Assembly: GCA_019746975.1 (NCBI GenBank)
Contig: JAIERK010000086.1
Location: 41,375 to 105,374, forward strand
Origin: Candidatus Obscuribacterales bacterium
GTDB lineage: Bacteria > Cyanobacteriota > Vampirovibrionia > Obscuribacterales > Obscuribacteraceae
Direction of reading: 5' to 3'
DNA length: 64,000 bases
Below are positions 45,704 through 54,024 of the stretch, piece by piece. How positions within the stretch are numbered: the stretch's first letter is position 1; the number at the start of each line of letters is the position of its first letter. Position numbers and translations under genes: made by a program. A model generated the notes under the pieces. That model saw only the letters and a list, made by a program, of their open reading frames with translations. It made no database searches and had not been told where the DNA came from.

Positions 45704-47119
45704 CTATTGAATATCGATTGTGGAAATAGCGCTTTCTGGTGGTGTATCTGCTGTCGGTCCGGAAAGTCCAATGGTGTCCGTCGGTGATGGTGCCGGTAAC
45801 ACGACGGTGAGGTCGCACCCGCCGCCGCCACCATACTTCACTACGACCGGCCACTCAGAGACCTGCGGTAAATCGGTTTTTAACATGTCGATTACAGCCG
45901 GCGTTGCTCGTCGGCTGTGAAGATCTATTTGAGCGTGCAGGCAGTCGTGGTCCATGCGAGTCAGAATTTGACGAACTCGCCATCCCCGATCTTTTAGATG
46001 TTCTGCCATCTCGTCTGCTTTAGTTTGCAGTTCGTCGCGGTATCGAATGGAAATCCTGGTTCGCTTGCGAATTGATTCTTCGTCTGCCGACATCTGCTCT
46101 ATAGGCTGTCGTCGACGTCTTGTTGCTCTTTGTGTGGATTGGGCCACGCCGAAACCTTCGAAAACGGCCTGTGCGCCTTTCTGGCTGAGGATAAAGTAGT
46201 TGACACCGTCTATGGTTTCACCCTGACCTGGTAACGTTGAAGTCATTACGGCGCCTGGCGGAAGATCTTTAGCGAAGGCTAGAATAGCTGTGATTTTATC
46301 CATAGGCAAATCAGTCTTCACGCATTTATAGCCGGCTTCCAGGAGTTGGGGCGCTTTTAGTAGGACGCCCGGATCCTTCAACCTGTTGAGTGATTGACGA
46401 AGGAACCACTGCTGTCTCTCCATTCGACCGATATCAGCCATCGCATCTTTTCTGAAGCGGACGTAGCCTTCTGCTTGTTCCGGTGTGAGGAGTTGTTTGC
46501 CCGGCTTGAGATGGATCGACAAACCGGAGGTTTTATCGTCATAATCCATCTCTTTTTCTACAACTACTTCGATAGGTCCGAGAAGTTTAAAAATGTCCCG
46601 CAAACCCAGGGTATCGACCACTACATAGTTGTCGACATTAATGTTGAAGTTGTTTCGCACCGTATTGACTGCCATTTCGGGACCGCCAATTGCGTGTGCT
46701 TGATTGATTTTGTTGACCCCTCTGCCGATTTCCACATGACTGTCGCGTGGGATCGATATGATACCGACATGCTTGCTGTCCGGGTCGAGTGACACTAACA
46801 TCATGGTGTCAGATCTGGTGCCCTGGTATCGCTCGGCTTCCGTGCCATTCCAGTCGACGCCCATTACGAGTACGTTGAGCCTTTCCTCCAGCTTCGGGAA
46901 CACTGGTACCGCAGCCAGTGCGCTACCGATCGCACCGGTCGCATGCTCCACTTGGGCGACTACAGCCTGCCTGGTGCTCAAGCGCATTGGAAATGCGACG
47001 TAGACGATTGAAAGGGTCAGAGCTGTGACTGCCAGTCCGATTGCGACAATTGAAAGCCCAAGCCGGAGCTTCCCGGGCTGAAAATCAGTCCCGTCGTTAC
47101 GTACAATCTGGTTGCCCAA
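45704..47119 (-). CDS. LytR-CpsA-Psr (LCP) family protein with LytR_C domain
   Basis: 471 residues. One N-terminal transmembrane helix (about 20-42: LSIVAIGLAVTALTLSIVYV) anchors the protein. About 80-245 form the LCP domain: LNVLVMGVD, TRSDTMMLVSLDP, IPRDSHVEIG with the basic pocket, KINQAHAIGG and the later YVRFRKD motif, all of which contact the polyprenyl phosphate in known structures. About 353-460 form a LytR_C domain (RISIRYRDELQTKADEMAEHL), which probably binds glycan. LCP proteins attach polymers to the cell wall or envelope. The gene stands alone between a small gene and the TPR-matrixin gene. Confidence 0.93.
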   Translation of the reverse strand: MGNQIVRNDGTDFQPGKLRLGLSIVAIGLAVTALTLSIVYVAFPMRLSTRQAVVAQVEHATGAIGSALAAVPVFPKLEERLNVLVMGVDWNGTEAERYQGTRSDTMMLVSLDPDSKHVGIISIPRDSHVEIGRGVNKINQAHAIGGPEMAVNTVRNNFNINVDNYVVVDTLGLRDIFKLLGPIEVVVEKEMDYDDKTSGLSIHLKPGKQLLTPEQAEGYVRFRKDAMADIGRMERQQWFLRQSLNRLKDPGVLLKAPQLLEAGYKCVKTDLPMDKITAILAFAKDLPPGAVMTSTLPGQGETIDGVNYFILSQKGAQAVFEGFGVAQSTQRATRRRRQPIEQMSADEESIRKRTRISIRYRDELQTKADEMAEHLKDRGWRVRQILTRMDHDCLHAQIDLHSRRATPAVIDMLKTDLPQVSEWPVVVKYGGGGGCDLTVVLPAPSPTDTIGLSGPTADTPPESAISTIDIQ

Positions 47120-47249
47120 GGTCGCCTCTTCCGCTCTAGAAAAAAAATATTTGTGCCGATAATAGTTTAATAGCGCATACGACCCGCTTGCTCTTTACAT
47201 TTAAAATATCTTAGGTTTTCGCCTGCTATCTAAAAGCCTTTGGAAAGCT

Positions 47250-48368
47250 CTATTGTGTGCGGGTTTGCGCTGGAGTGACAGCTTGTCCTGAGTAGAGACG
47301 CACGATTGTATTGCTGTCGCGCTCCTTAAGATCAATCCAAGTGTCTGCAACCCCCATTGTGTGAAACATGGCGTCGTCTGGATTGGCTGTATGACCTGCC
47401 AGTCCCATCGCGTGACCAATTTCGTGAAGACAGGTGCGTCTCATGCGATTGTCGGTGACTGGAAGTGCGGGAACCAGAGGTACAGTCAAGATTGTGATCG
47501 TGCCTCTCACCAGTCCATTGCGATTTGCCTCGAGTACTGCCTGACCTGACTCTGCGATGTTCTTGAATTTCGCAGGTTCGTTGGACCAGGAGCAGACTAT
47601 GTCTGCTTTCGCTCCGGCGTCGACGAAAGCAAAGGTTACCAACCCGTTGGAAGCTTGGCTCCAGCTCTCGAATGACTTGGTTAGCAGATCTGCAAATTGC
47701 GGTCGATAGTTAGGGACTGCCTCGCCATTCGTGATAAAAACCTTGAGCGGCATTTTGTTTTGAGGCCAGCGAAGAATGCCTTCTCTAGTCACTTCGCTGT
47801 AGTAATCGTTCGTGACTGTATCGGCTGGTCGAATCATCCGTTCTTTGGCTCGCTCTGCTTCCAAGCCGCCTACCAGACCTGCGATCTTCTTGTATTCTCG
47901 ATGAGTCGGAAATTTACTCAAAAAGATTTTGTATGTTTCAATTGCTCGATCCAAATTGCCTGTGGATTGCAGCATTCCACCGAGCGACATCCAGGCGGCA
48001 TCGAGATTGGGACTAAGCGAAACCGCCTTTTCCAACTCCTGAATTGCTTGCGCTGATTGACCGCTCTTCGCTAATGCAACACCGAGATTGTTGTGCACTT
48101 CAGCAAAATCGGGAACCAATTCTGCCACCTTACTCAGATTGGTGATTGCGTCAGCATTGTTGTTGGCGTGCAGATACTCCTGTCCCTTGAGGAACAGGTC
48201 ATAAGCCTCTTTCGACACGACCTTGTCGCCGAGTGTGTACTCCATTCTTTGCGCGACTGCCGTGGCATCACCGGACAAGATTGCGAGCGCTATACCTGCA
48301 ATGACGAGCCGTGAAATATGGCTCGATTTTTTCGATGTGCGTGGGAAGGACTGGGATGGTTGAGACAT
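47250..48368 (-). CDS. TPR protein with C-terminal matrixin-like (M10) zinc metalloprotease domain
   Basis: 372 residues. Residues about 15-38 are hydrophobic (LVIAGIALAILSGDATAVA), a signal peptide or anchor. About 60-165 contain three TPR units (YLHANNNADAITNLSKVAEL, HNNLGVALAKSGQSAQAIQ, WMSLGGMLQSTGNLDRAIE). The C-terminal domain has the zinc motif HEIGHAMGLAGH at about 315-326 followed by DDAMFHTMG, which supplies a Met-turn. Matrixins normally space the third His as H-E-x-x-H-x-x-G-x-x-H; here it is one residue later. Upstream parts (TRKGILRWP, KADIVCSWS) fit the M10 fold. A secreted or envelope protease with a protein-recognition module is likely. Confidence 0.87.
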   Translation of the reverse strand: MSQPSQSFPRTSKKSSHISRLVIAGIALAILSGDATAVAQRMEYTLGDKVVSKEAYDLFLKGQEYLHANNNADAITNLSKVAELVPDFAEVHNNLGVALAKSGQSAQAIQELEKAVSLSPNLDAAWMSLGGMLQSTGNLDRAIETYKIFLSKFPTHREYKKIAGLVGGLEAERAKERMIRPADTVTNDYYSEVTREGILRWPQNKMPLKVFITNGEAVPNYRPQFADLLTKSFESWSQASNGLVTFAFVDAGAKADIVCSWSNEPAKFKNIAESGQAVLEANRNGLVRGTITILTVPLVPALPVTDNRMRRTCLHEIGHAMGLAGHTANPDDAMFHTMGVADTWIDLKERDSNTIVRLYSGQAVTPAQTRTQ

Positions 48369-48432
48369 ATAGACATCAAGAGATCGTGAGTGAAGCCTTT
48401 ATTTTAAACTCTAACCTGACAGAGGGGAATTT

Positions 48433-49428
48433 TTGTCGGCTTCTGGCCTTCGGACAGCTATGAGACAGATTAAATGGGGTGTTCTGGGGTGTTCTGGCTT
48501 TGCTCGCAGGCGAAGTATCCCGGCAATGTTGTTGACTCCTTCTGTGGAGTTAGTTGGCGTGGCCAGTCGCACACGGGAAAAGTCAGAGAAGTTTTCCGAA
48601 CAGTTTTCACTACCAAAAACATATGATTCGTATCAACAGTTGATCGATGATCCTGAAATCGAAGCGGTGCATATCCCTCTTCCTAATTCTATGCATTGCG
48701 ATTGGACTCTGGCTGCGCTAGAGCGTGGAAAGCATGTCCTCTCGGAAAAACCATTTGCGACCAAATCCAGTGAGGCTCAGATCGTTGTCGACCGAGTGAA
48801 AGGCACGGATCTGAAGGTAATGGAAGCCTTTATGTGGCCATTTCACCCGCAGCATCAGAAGGCGAAGGAGCTTGTTTCATCAGGTGTCATTGGCAAAGTC
48901 ACCTTCGTAAGAGCATCGTTTAGTTACGTCATGACCGCCAAGACTGGAATCAGGCTCGACAAGGAGCTCGGTGGCGGTAGCTTGCTTGACGTGGGGTGTT
49001 ATCCTGTCAGCAGTGCTCGTTATTACTTCGGGGGTGAACCATTAAGCGTTTTTGCACGCGGTGAATTCAGTAAGGATTTGGGCGTGGATACCGCGGTTAC
49101 CGGCATTATGGAATTCGAGCAGGGACGTGCTGTTTTCGACTGCAGCTTCAGCATGCCTTATCGAACCGATCTGGAAGTGGTCGGAGAGACCGGTCGCATC
49201 TACTTCCCACGCGCCTGGCAGCCGCATGAACAAGCTACGATGTTCGTAAATGACGAACAGATTATCCTGCCTCCGGCCAATCACTATGTCAATTTGTTCG
49301 AGCATTTTTCCAAATCGATCGGCGATGACGAGAAGCTAGCCTTTGATGCAGGCGACGCGTTAAAACAGATGAAAACACTTGAAGCGATCGATCGATCGCT
49401 TCACAGTGGAAAGATTGTAGAGCTGTAG
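48433..49428 (+). CDS. Gfo/Idh/MocA-family NAD(P)-dependent oxidoreductase
   Basis: 331 residues. The TTG at 48433 is taken as start because AGAGGGG lies 5 bases upstream; an ATG at 48460 is the alternative. The Rossmann nucleotide site is WGVLGCSGFARRRSIPAM, followed by the family's VHIPLPNSMHCDW and LSEKPFAT motifs, whose Lys contacts the nicotinamide or substrate. The C-terminal half is the mixed beta-sheet domain (GGGSLLDVGCYPVSSARYYF, in which D-V-G-x-Y-x-x-x-x-x-R-Y is typical). The family oxidises or reduces sugars, inositols and related compounds; the exact substrate is unknown. It ends 2 bases before the stop of pgk on the other strand. Confidence 0.92.
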   Translation: MSASGLRTAMRQIKWGVLGCSGFARRRSIPAMLLTPSVELVGVASRTREKSEKFSEQFSLPKTYDSYQQLIDDPEIEAVHIPLPNSMHCDWTLAALERGKHVLSEKPFATKSSEAQIVVDRVKGTDLKVMEAFMWPFHPQHQKAKELVSSGVIGKVTFVRASFSYVMTAKTGIRLDKELGGGSLLDVGCYPVSSARYYFGGEPLSVFARGEFSKDLGVDTAVTGIMEFEQGRAVFDCSFSMPYRTDLEVVGETGRIYFPRAWQPHEQATMFVNDEQIILPPANHYVNLFEHFSKSIGDDEKLAFDAGDALKQMKTLEAIDRSLHSGKIVEL

Positions 49429-49430
49429 AG

Positions 49431-50666
49431 TTAGCTACGTTGACCCGCAGGTTGCATCGGATCCAGGCATTTGACTCCTGGAAGCTCGATTCCTTCCAGG
49501 AATTCCAGAGATGCACCACCGCCGGTGCTGACATGAGTCAATGCTTCATCTGGAATCGCTCTCTTCTGTAATGCGGCAACGGAGTCGCCACCACCAATGA
49601 TTGTCTTGGTCCCTTTCTTTGTCAGGGCAACAAGGCTGTCGATTAACTCGTTGGTTCCTTTGCTGAACTCTTCGATTTCGAACACACCGGGAGGTCCGTT
49701 CCAGAGAATTGTTTTGCAAGGCCCCAGCGCTTCTTTGATCTCTTTGATCGAATTGGGACCGATATCCAGACCCATCTGATCAGCTGGAATCTTGTCCACG
49801 TCTACGGTTACTGTCGGCGTGTTTTCCTTCAGCTCTTTTGCGCAGACAACGTCGGTCGGAAGAATTAAGCGAACCTTTTTCTCTTTTGCCTTTTTCTCCA
49901 GCTCTTTGCAGTATTCGAGACGATCATCTTCAACCAGCGACTTGCCGACATTTAGTCCGCGTGCCTTGAGGAAGGTAAAGGCCATGGCGCCCCCGATGAT
50001 CAGAATGTCCACTTTCTCTGTGAGATTGTCGAGCACACCGATTTTGGAGGAAACCTTGGATCCGCCGATGATTGTCGCAACTGGTCTTGCCGGGTCATCG
50101 AGCGCTTGGGTAAGCATTCTGATTTCTCTGTCCATCAGCATGCCGGCGAGCGCTGGACGAACATGCTTGGCCACGCCTTCGGTGCTCGCGTGAGCGCGGT
50201 GTGCCGTACCGAATGCATCATTGACGTATACATCAGCCAGCCTTGCCAGTTGCTTTGTGAACTCTGGGCAGTTGTCTTCTTCGCCTTCATGGAAGCGCAC
50301 GTTCTCTAGAAGCAAAACTTCGCCCGACTTGAGCTCACTAACCTTGGACTCGACTTCCGGTCCAACCGTTTCGGCAATAAAGTGAACCTTGGTCTTGTTC
50401 TTGAGCAATTCCTGGAGGCGCTCTGCCACGGGCTTCAAGGTCAGCTTATCAACACGCTTGCCGTCGGGGCGCCCCAAATGTGATACCAGTACAACTTTGG
50501 CATTGTGATCCAGGAGTCGCTCGATTGTAGGCAATGCCGCCTTGATTCGCGAGTCGTCGGTAATCGATCCATCAGATTTGTTTTGCGGTACGTTGAAGTC
50601 CACACGAACGAGGACCCGCTTGTTATCGAACACGTCCTTATTTGCGCTGGAAATGCTTTTTTTCAT
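49431..50666 (-). CDS. pgk: Phosphoglycerate kinase
   Basis: 411 residues, normal length. N-terminal domain: RVLVRVDFNVPQNK and SHLGRPDGKR bind 3-phosphoglycerate. C-terminal domain: the ATP site with GGSKVSSKIGVLDNL, WNGPPGVFEIEEFSKGT and IGGGDSVAALQK, followed by THVSTGGGASLEFLEG. It transfers phosphate between 1,3-bisphosphoglycerate and ADP in glycolysis or gluconeogenesis. The ATG is preceded by GAGGG with a 9-base gap. It lies 98 bases after gap on the same strand, with a hairpin between them, and the two are probably one operon. Confidence 0.97.
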   Translation of the reverse strand: MKKSISSANKDVFDNKRVLVRVDFNVPQNKSDGSITDDSRIKAALPTIERLLDHNAKVVLVSHLGRPDGKRVDKLTLKPVAERLQELLKNKTKVHFIAETVGPEVESKVSELKSGEVLLLENVRFHEGEEDNCPEFTKQLARLADVYVNDAFGTAHRAHASTEGVAKHVRPALAGMLMDREIRMLTQALDDPARPVATIIGGSKVSSKIGVLDNLTEKVDILIIGGAMAFTFLKARGLNVGKSLVEDDRLEYCKELEKKAKEKKVRLILPTDVVCAKELKENTPTVTVDVDKIPADQMGLDIGPNSIKEIKEALGPCKTILWNGPPGVFEIEEFSKGTNELIDSLVALTKKGTKTIIGGGDSVAALQKRAIPDEALTHVSTGGGASLEFLEGIELPGVKCLDPMQPAGQRS

Positions 50667-50700
50667 GGACCAATCCCTCAGATTTACTTTCCTAAAGTCA

Positions 50701-50737
50701 GGGCGAGGCTTTTGCCTTCACAGGCTCGGCCTCGCCC
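50701..50737 (-). promoter_or_regulatory. Long hairpin between gap and pgk
   Basis: GGGCGAGGC (50701-50709) and GCCTCGCCC (50729-50737) form a perfect 9-pair stem around a 19-base loop in the 98-base gap between the gap stop and the pgk start. No T run follows on either strand, so it is not a standard terminator. A transcript-processing or stabilising element in a gap-pgk message is plausible. Confidence 0.55.
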
Positions 50738-50763
50738 CCGATGTAACGGTCTAGGTCTAGACT

Positions 50764-51789
50764 TTAGACCTTAACTGCGAGCTTTTTGGCGACCAGCGAG
50801 CAGAGCTCTGCGAGACGGTTGCTGTAGCCCCATTCGTTGTCGTACCAGGCCAATACTTTGACCATGTTTTCGCCGACTGCCATGGTCAAGTCGCTGTCGA
50901 CGATGGAGGAGAGCTGGTTGCCCTCGAAGTCGCAGCTCACTAGTGGAGCTTCGGCAACGCCGAGGTATGCCTTCAGGTCGCCTTGCGCAGCTTTTTTGAT
51001 TGCGGCATTGACAGCTTCTACAGTCACCGGCTTCTTGGTCGTGACTACCAGGTCGACGACGCTGACGTTAGGCGTAGGCACTCTCATGGCGAAGCCATTC
51101 AGTTTGCCTTTCAGGTGGGGCAGCACCAGACCGATCGCTTTGGCAGCGCCGGTAGTCGAAGGAATCATCGACTGTCCGGCAGCTCTTGCGCGTCTGAGAT
51201 CGCTGTGAGCGGTGTCAAGGAGCTTCTGATCGAGTGTGTAGCTGTGGATAGTGGTCATCAAGCCTTGCTCGATTCCGAATTCGTCATCGATGACTTTGGC
51301 TACTGGAGCCAGGCAGTTGGTTGTGCAGCTGGCATTGGAGATGATGTTGTGCTTCTCGGGGTCGTACGACTTTTCGTTGACGCCGAGGACGATGGTGATG
51401 TCTTCATTTTTCGCAGGAGCGGAGATGAGGACTTTCTTGGCGCCGGCGGTGATGTGAGCTTTCGCTTTGTCAGCATCTGTGAAAGCGCCGCTGCACTCGA
51501 GGACGATGTCGATATTGAGCTTCTTCCAGGGAAGGTTTGCTGGATCTTTTTCAGCCGTGAACGCGATGGTCTTGCCATCAATAAGAAGCGCTTCGTTGTT
51601 ATGAGAGATTTTGTGGTTCTTCAATTCGCCAAGTACGGAGTCGTACTTGAGAAGGTGAGCCGACTGTTCGAGAGTTTGGAAAGGGTCGTTGATTGCGACA
51701 ATCTCGAAATCCTTCGGAAGGTTCGCAAGATAGGCGCGGAAGACATTTCGACCGATTCGGCCAAATCCATTAATTGCTACTTTTGCCAT
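50764..51789 (-). CDS. gap: Glyceraldehyde-3-phosphate dehydrogenase, type I
   Basis: 341 residues from the ATG at 51789, preceded by AAGGAG 10 bases upstream; the frame continues to 51873 but that extension is outside the conserved protein. The NAD-binding motif is INGFGRIGRNVF with AINDPF (Asp35). The catalytic Cys155 is in SNASCTTNCLAP and the His in TTIHSYT. The C-terminal half has IPSTTGAAKAIG and WYDNEWGYSNR. It makes 1,3-bisphosphoglycerate from glyceraldehyde 3-phosphate. Family resemblance is to the type I enzymes of bacteria and Cyanobacteria; whether it also uses NADP cannot be read. It is followed by pgk. Confidence 0.97.
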   Translation of the reverse strand: MAKVAINGFGRIGRNVFRAYLANLPKDFEIVAINDPFQTLEQSAHLLKYDSVLGELKNHKISHNNEALLIDGKTIAFTAEKDPANLPWKKLNIDIVLECSGAFTDADKAKAHITAGAKKVLISAPAKNEDITIVLGVNEKSYDPEKHNIISNASCTTNCLAPVAKVIDDEFGIEQGLMTTIHSYTLDQKLLDTAHSDLRRARAAGQSMIPSTTGAAKAIGLVLPHLKGKLNGFAMRVPTPNVSVVDLVVTTKKPVTVEAVNAAIKKAAQGDLKAYLGVAEAPLVSCDFEGNQLSSIVDSDLTMAVGENMVKVLAWYDNEWGYSNRLAELCSLVAKKLAVKV

Positions 51790-52154
51790 TTGGTTGTTGC
51801 TCCTTTTAGCTAACGCTTTCGGCAGAGTGGGAAGCGTAATCCGCAATGTGCCGCACAGGCTCACGAAATGCATGCTTTTGGAAACAGGCGCTTTCGTGCG
51901 TTCCTACAGGAAGCCTCTGTCCTGGCGGCTAATCGCGTCACTAGCATCGATGCCTCGGCGCCTAACCCAGACTACAGGCTTAAGAAGAGGATAGTACATA
52001 TGTAAGGAAACATGTGAAGTCTTTATTCTGCGTTAAGACATTTTGTTGTTTTTCCGAAATATTGAAAACTGCGCGATAATAAGATGAGCTATATTCAAGG
52101 TGTCCTTAAGTAGACGCCGACTGCTGGTAGAACTTTAAAAGAGGCTCTTTTGTC

Positions 52155-52397
52155 ATGTCAGAACAAGTGAAAGACAGCTTGCACAATCAAGTCGAAGAGG
52201 TGCTGGAGACGCTTCGCCCATTCCTGATGCGCGATGGCGGCAATATCGAGCTCGTTGAGGTCAAGGATGGCGAAGTATTCGTTCACCTGGTCGGCGCCTG
52301 CGGGATGTGCCCCAGCTCGACGATGACCCTGAAGATGGGCGTCGAAAGAGCCATAAAGGAAAAATTGCCTGAGATCAAACGGGTCATTCAGGTCTAA
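52155..52397 (+). CDS. NifU-like Fe-S cluster scaffold (Nfu domain)
   Basis: 80 residues, a bare Nfu domain. The sequence contains VLETLRPFLMRDGGNIELVEV and the cluster-binding pair CGMC (Cys49 and Cys52) in VGACGMCPSSTMTLKMGVE. Single-domain Nfu proteins assemble or carry a [4Fe-4S] cluster between subunits and pass it to target enzymes; they are usual in Cyanobacteria and their relatives. The start is an ATG preceded by a weak AGAGG stretch about 10 bases upstream. The gene stands alone between gap and the kinase genes. Confidence 0.93.
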   Translation: MSEQVKDSLHNQVEEVLETLRPFLMRDGGNIELVEVKDGEVFVHLVGACGMCPSSTMTLKMGVERAIKEKLPEIKRVIQV

Positions 52398-52572
52398 CGT
52401 TCCTACAATCAGTGGCTTGATGAGCGCTACCTGACAAGTTCGGCGGCGACTTTTTTCTTCAGCGTCCAACTGATTTTGGCGCCTTTGCTTTCACCAATCC
52501 AGCGGGTCCTCAGCCGAATTGTGACAGAGCACGACGAAAGCGGCGTGGAAGATCAATTCTGATTCAAGTAGT

Positions 52573-54021
52573 CTAAACCCCGGCCTGGGTGGCGGAGATT
52601 CGGCGCAGTACGGGGATCAGCTGGGCGGCGGTGCGGTAGCGGTCGACTAACTCCATCTGCGTGCATGACTCCACGAATTCGCAGATTTCGGGAGATAGCT
52701 CGGAGCGATTGTCTTTAGGATTGGATGTCGAGAGCGCTTCTGGTTCCTTGCCGGTGAGCATGAAGTACAAAGTGCATCCGAAAGCGTAGATATCGCTTTC
52801 GACAACAGCCTTGCCGCGGAATTGCTCTGGGGCTATGTATGCTTGTTTTCCCACCAGTGTGCCGGTTGCTTTTCCAATGAATTCGTTGGCTGCTCCAAAA
52901 TCAATCACTACTATGCCACCATCTTCGGTGATCACCAGATTGTCGGGAGTAAGGTCTCGGTGGATAATAGGCGGATCTTGCTCGTGAAGGCATTTGATGA
53001 TGGCTGCGATTTTGATAGCCCAATCGATGACAATGTGCTCTCGCTGTGGTCCATTTTGTCTGATGAATTGCCGCAAGTCCTGACCGTTTAAATACTGCAA
53101 CATCAGGTAACTTCGACCACCCTCTCCAAAATAGTCGAGCACTTTTACGATACCCGGATGGTCGAGCTTCATCAGAAGCTGTGCCTCGCGCTCGAACATC
53201 TCTTTGGCTTTCGCCTTGATGCCCTCGAGAGCGTCTTCTGGTATCACTGCTTCTTTAATGACGACGAGCTCTCCGTCTTCTCGATTGCATAGATACACGG
53301 CTGCCAGCCCACCAAGGGCGAGATGCCTTATTACCTTAATAGTACCGTTCCTCAGTGTTCTGCCGGGCTCTAGCGGGACGAAGTTGGTGGGACAATACCG
53401 CCTGCGTAGCTCCTCCTCCCACATATCGGTGTATGTCATGCTGTCGCCGCCAGATGCGAGCATTTTTATGTCCGCGCGGAGCGCATCCACGTTTTGACCG
53501 ATTTCGCAATTCTCGCTCCAAAGCTCGCATGCCAGCAAAATCTGCTCTGTTTCAGTTGGATCCAGACGTCCCAGCTGCAATGCGATTGGAATATTTTTAG
53601 AACGTCTGAAAATCATCAGTTCGCGTTCTTTCCAGGAGCTCTTACTAGCGTGCCCGACATCGATCCTGGCTATCTGTGACCAGTTAAGATACTTCATCGA
53701 CAGGTCTGGCTGTGCCGGAAGGATAGGTAGTCTCATGCCATTTTTGTCGACTATGAGATCTGTTTTTGCAAGTAACCTCGTCAGAGTCAATCCGGTCATG
53801 GCAATTCCGCTGCAGCTCAAGAGGAATGCGATCACCTTATATGATTCTGCTGAAGCCAGGGTAATAGGATATGTGCAGGCCGACCAGATTCCACACGCTA
53901 AGCCGATGACGGCAACAATGGGACAAAGAATTCCCCATAGTGGAAATGTAAATCGCAATAGCGCTCTGGCACTAGCTACACCTAAGGCTTCATACTTCGC
54001 TTTGACTGCTAATTCAGCCAT
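52573..54021 (-). CDS. Membrane-anchored Ser/Thr protein kinase
   Basis: 482 residues. Two hydrophobic segments lie at about 24-52 and 65-88 (LWGILCPIVAVIGLACGIW and VIAFLLSCSGIAMTGLTLT), then a PH-like or GRAM-like beta domain (about 90-170). The kinase domain (about 225-480) is intact: glycine loop LALGGLAAVYL, Lys in LVVIKEA, Glu in FEREAQLL, HRDLTPDN in the catalytic loop, DFG and the APEQFRG motif. It is of the bacterial Hanks type. It starts 3 bases after the stop of a paralogous kinase gene, so the pair is an operon. Substrates are unknown. Confidence 0.93.
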   Translation of the reverse strand: MAELAVKAKYEALGVASARALLRFTFPLWGILCPIVAVIGLACGIWSACTYPITLASAESYKVIAFLLSCSGIAMTGLTLTRLLAKTDLIVDKNGMRLPILPAQPDLSMKYLNWSQIARIDVGHASKSSWKERELMIFRRSKNIPIALQLGRLDPTETEQILLACELWSENCEIGQNVDALRADIKMLASGGDSMTYTDMWEEELRRRYCPTNFVPLEPGRTLRNGTIKVIRHLALGGLAAVYLCNREDGELVVIKEAVIPEDALEGIKAKAKEMFEREAQLLMKLDHPGIVKVLDYFGEGGRSYLMLQYLNGQDLRQFIRQNGPQREHIVIDWAIKIAAIIKCLHEQDPPIIHRDLTPDNLVITEDGGIVVIDFGAANEFIGKATGTLVGKQAYIAPEQFRGKAVVESDIYAFGCTLYFMLTGKEPEALSTSNPKDNRSELSPEICEFVESCTQMELVDRYRTAAQLIPVLRRISATQAGV

Positions 54022-54024
54022 CGA

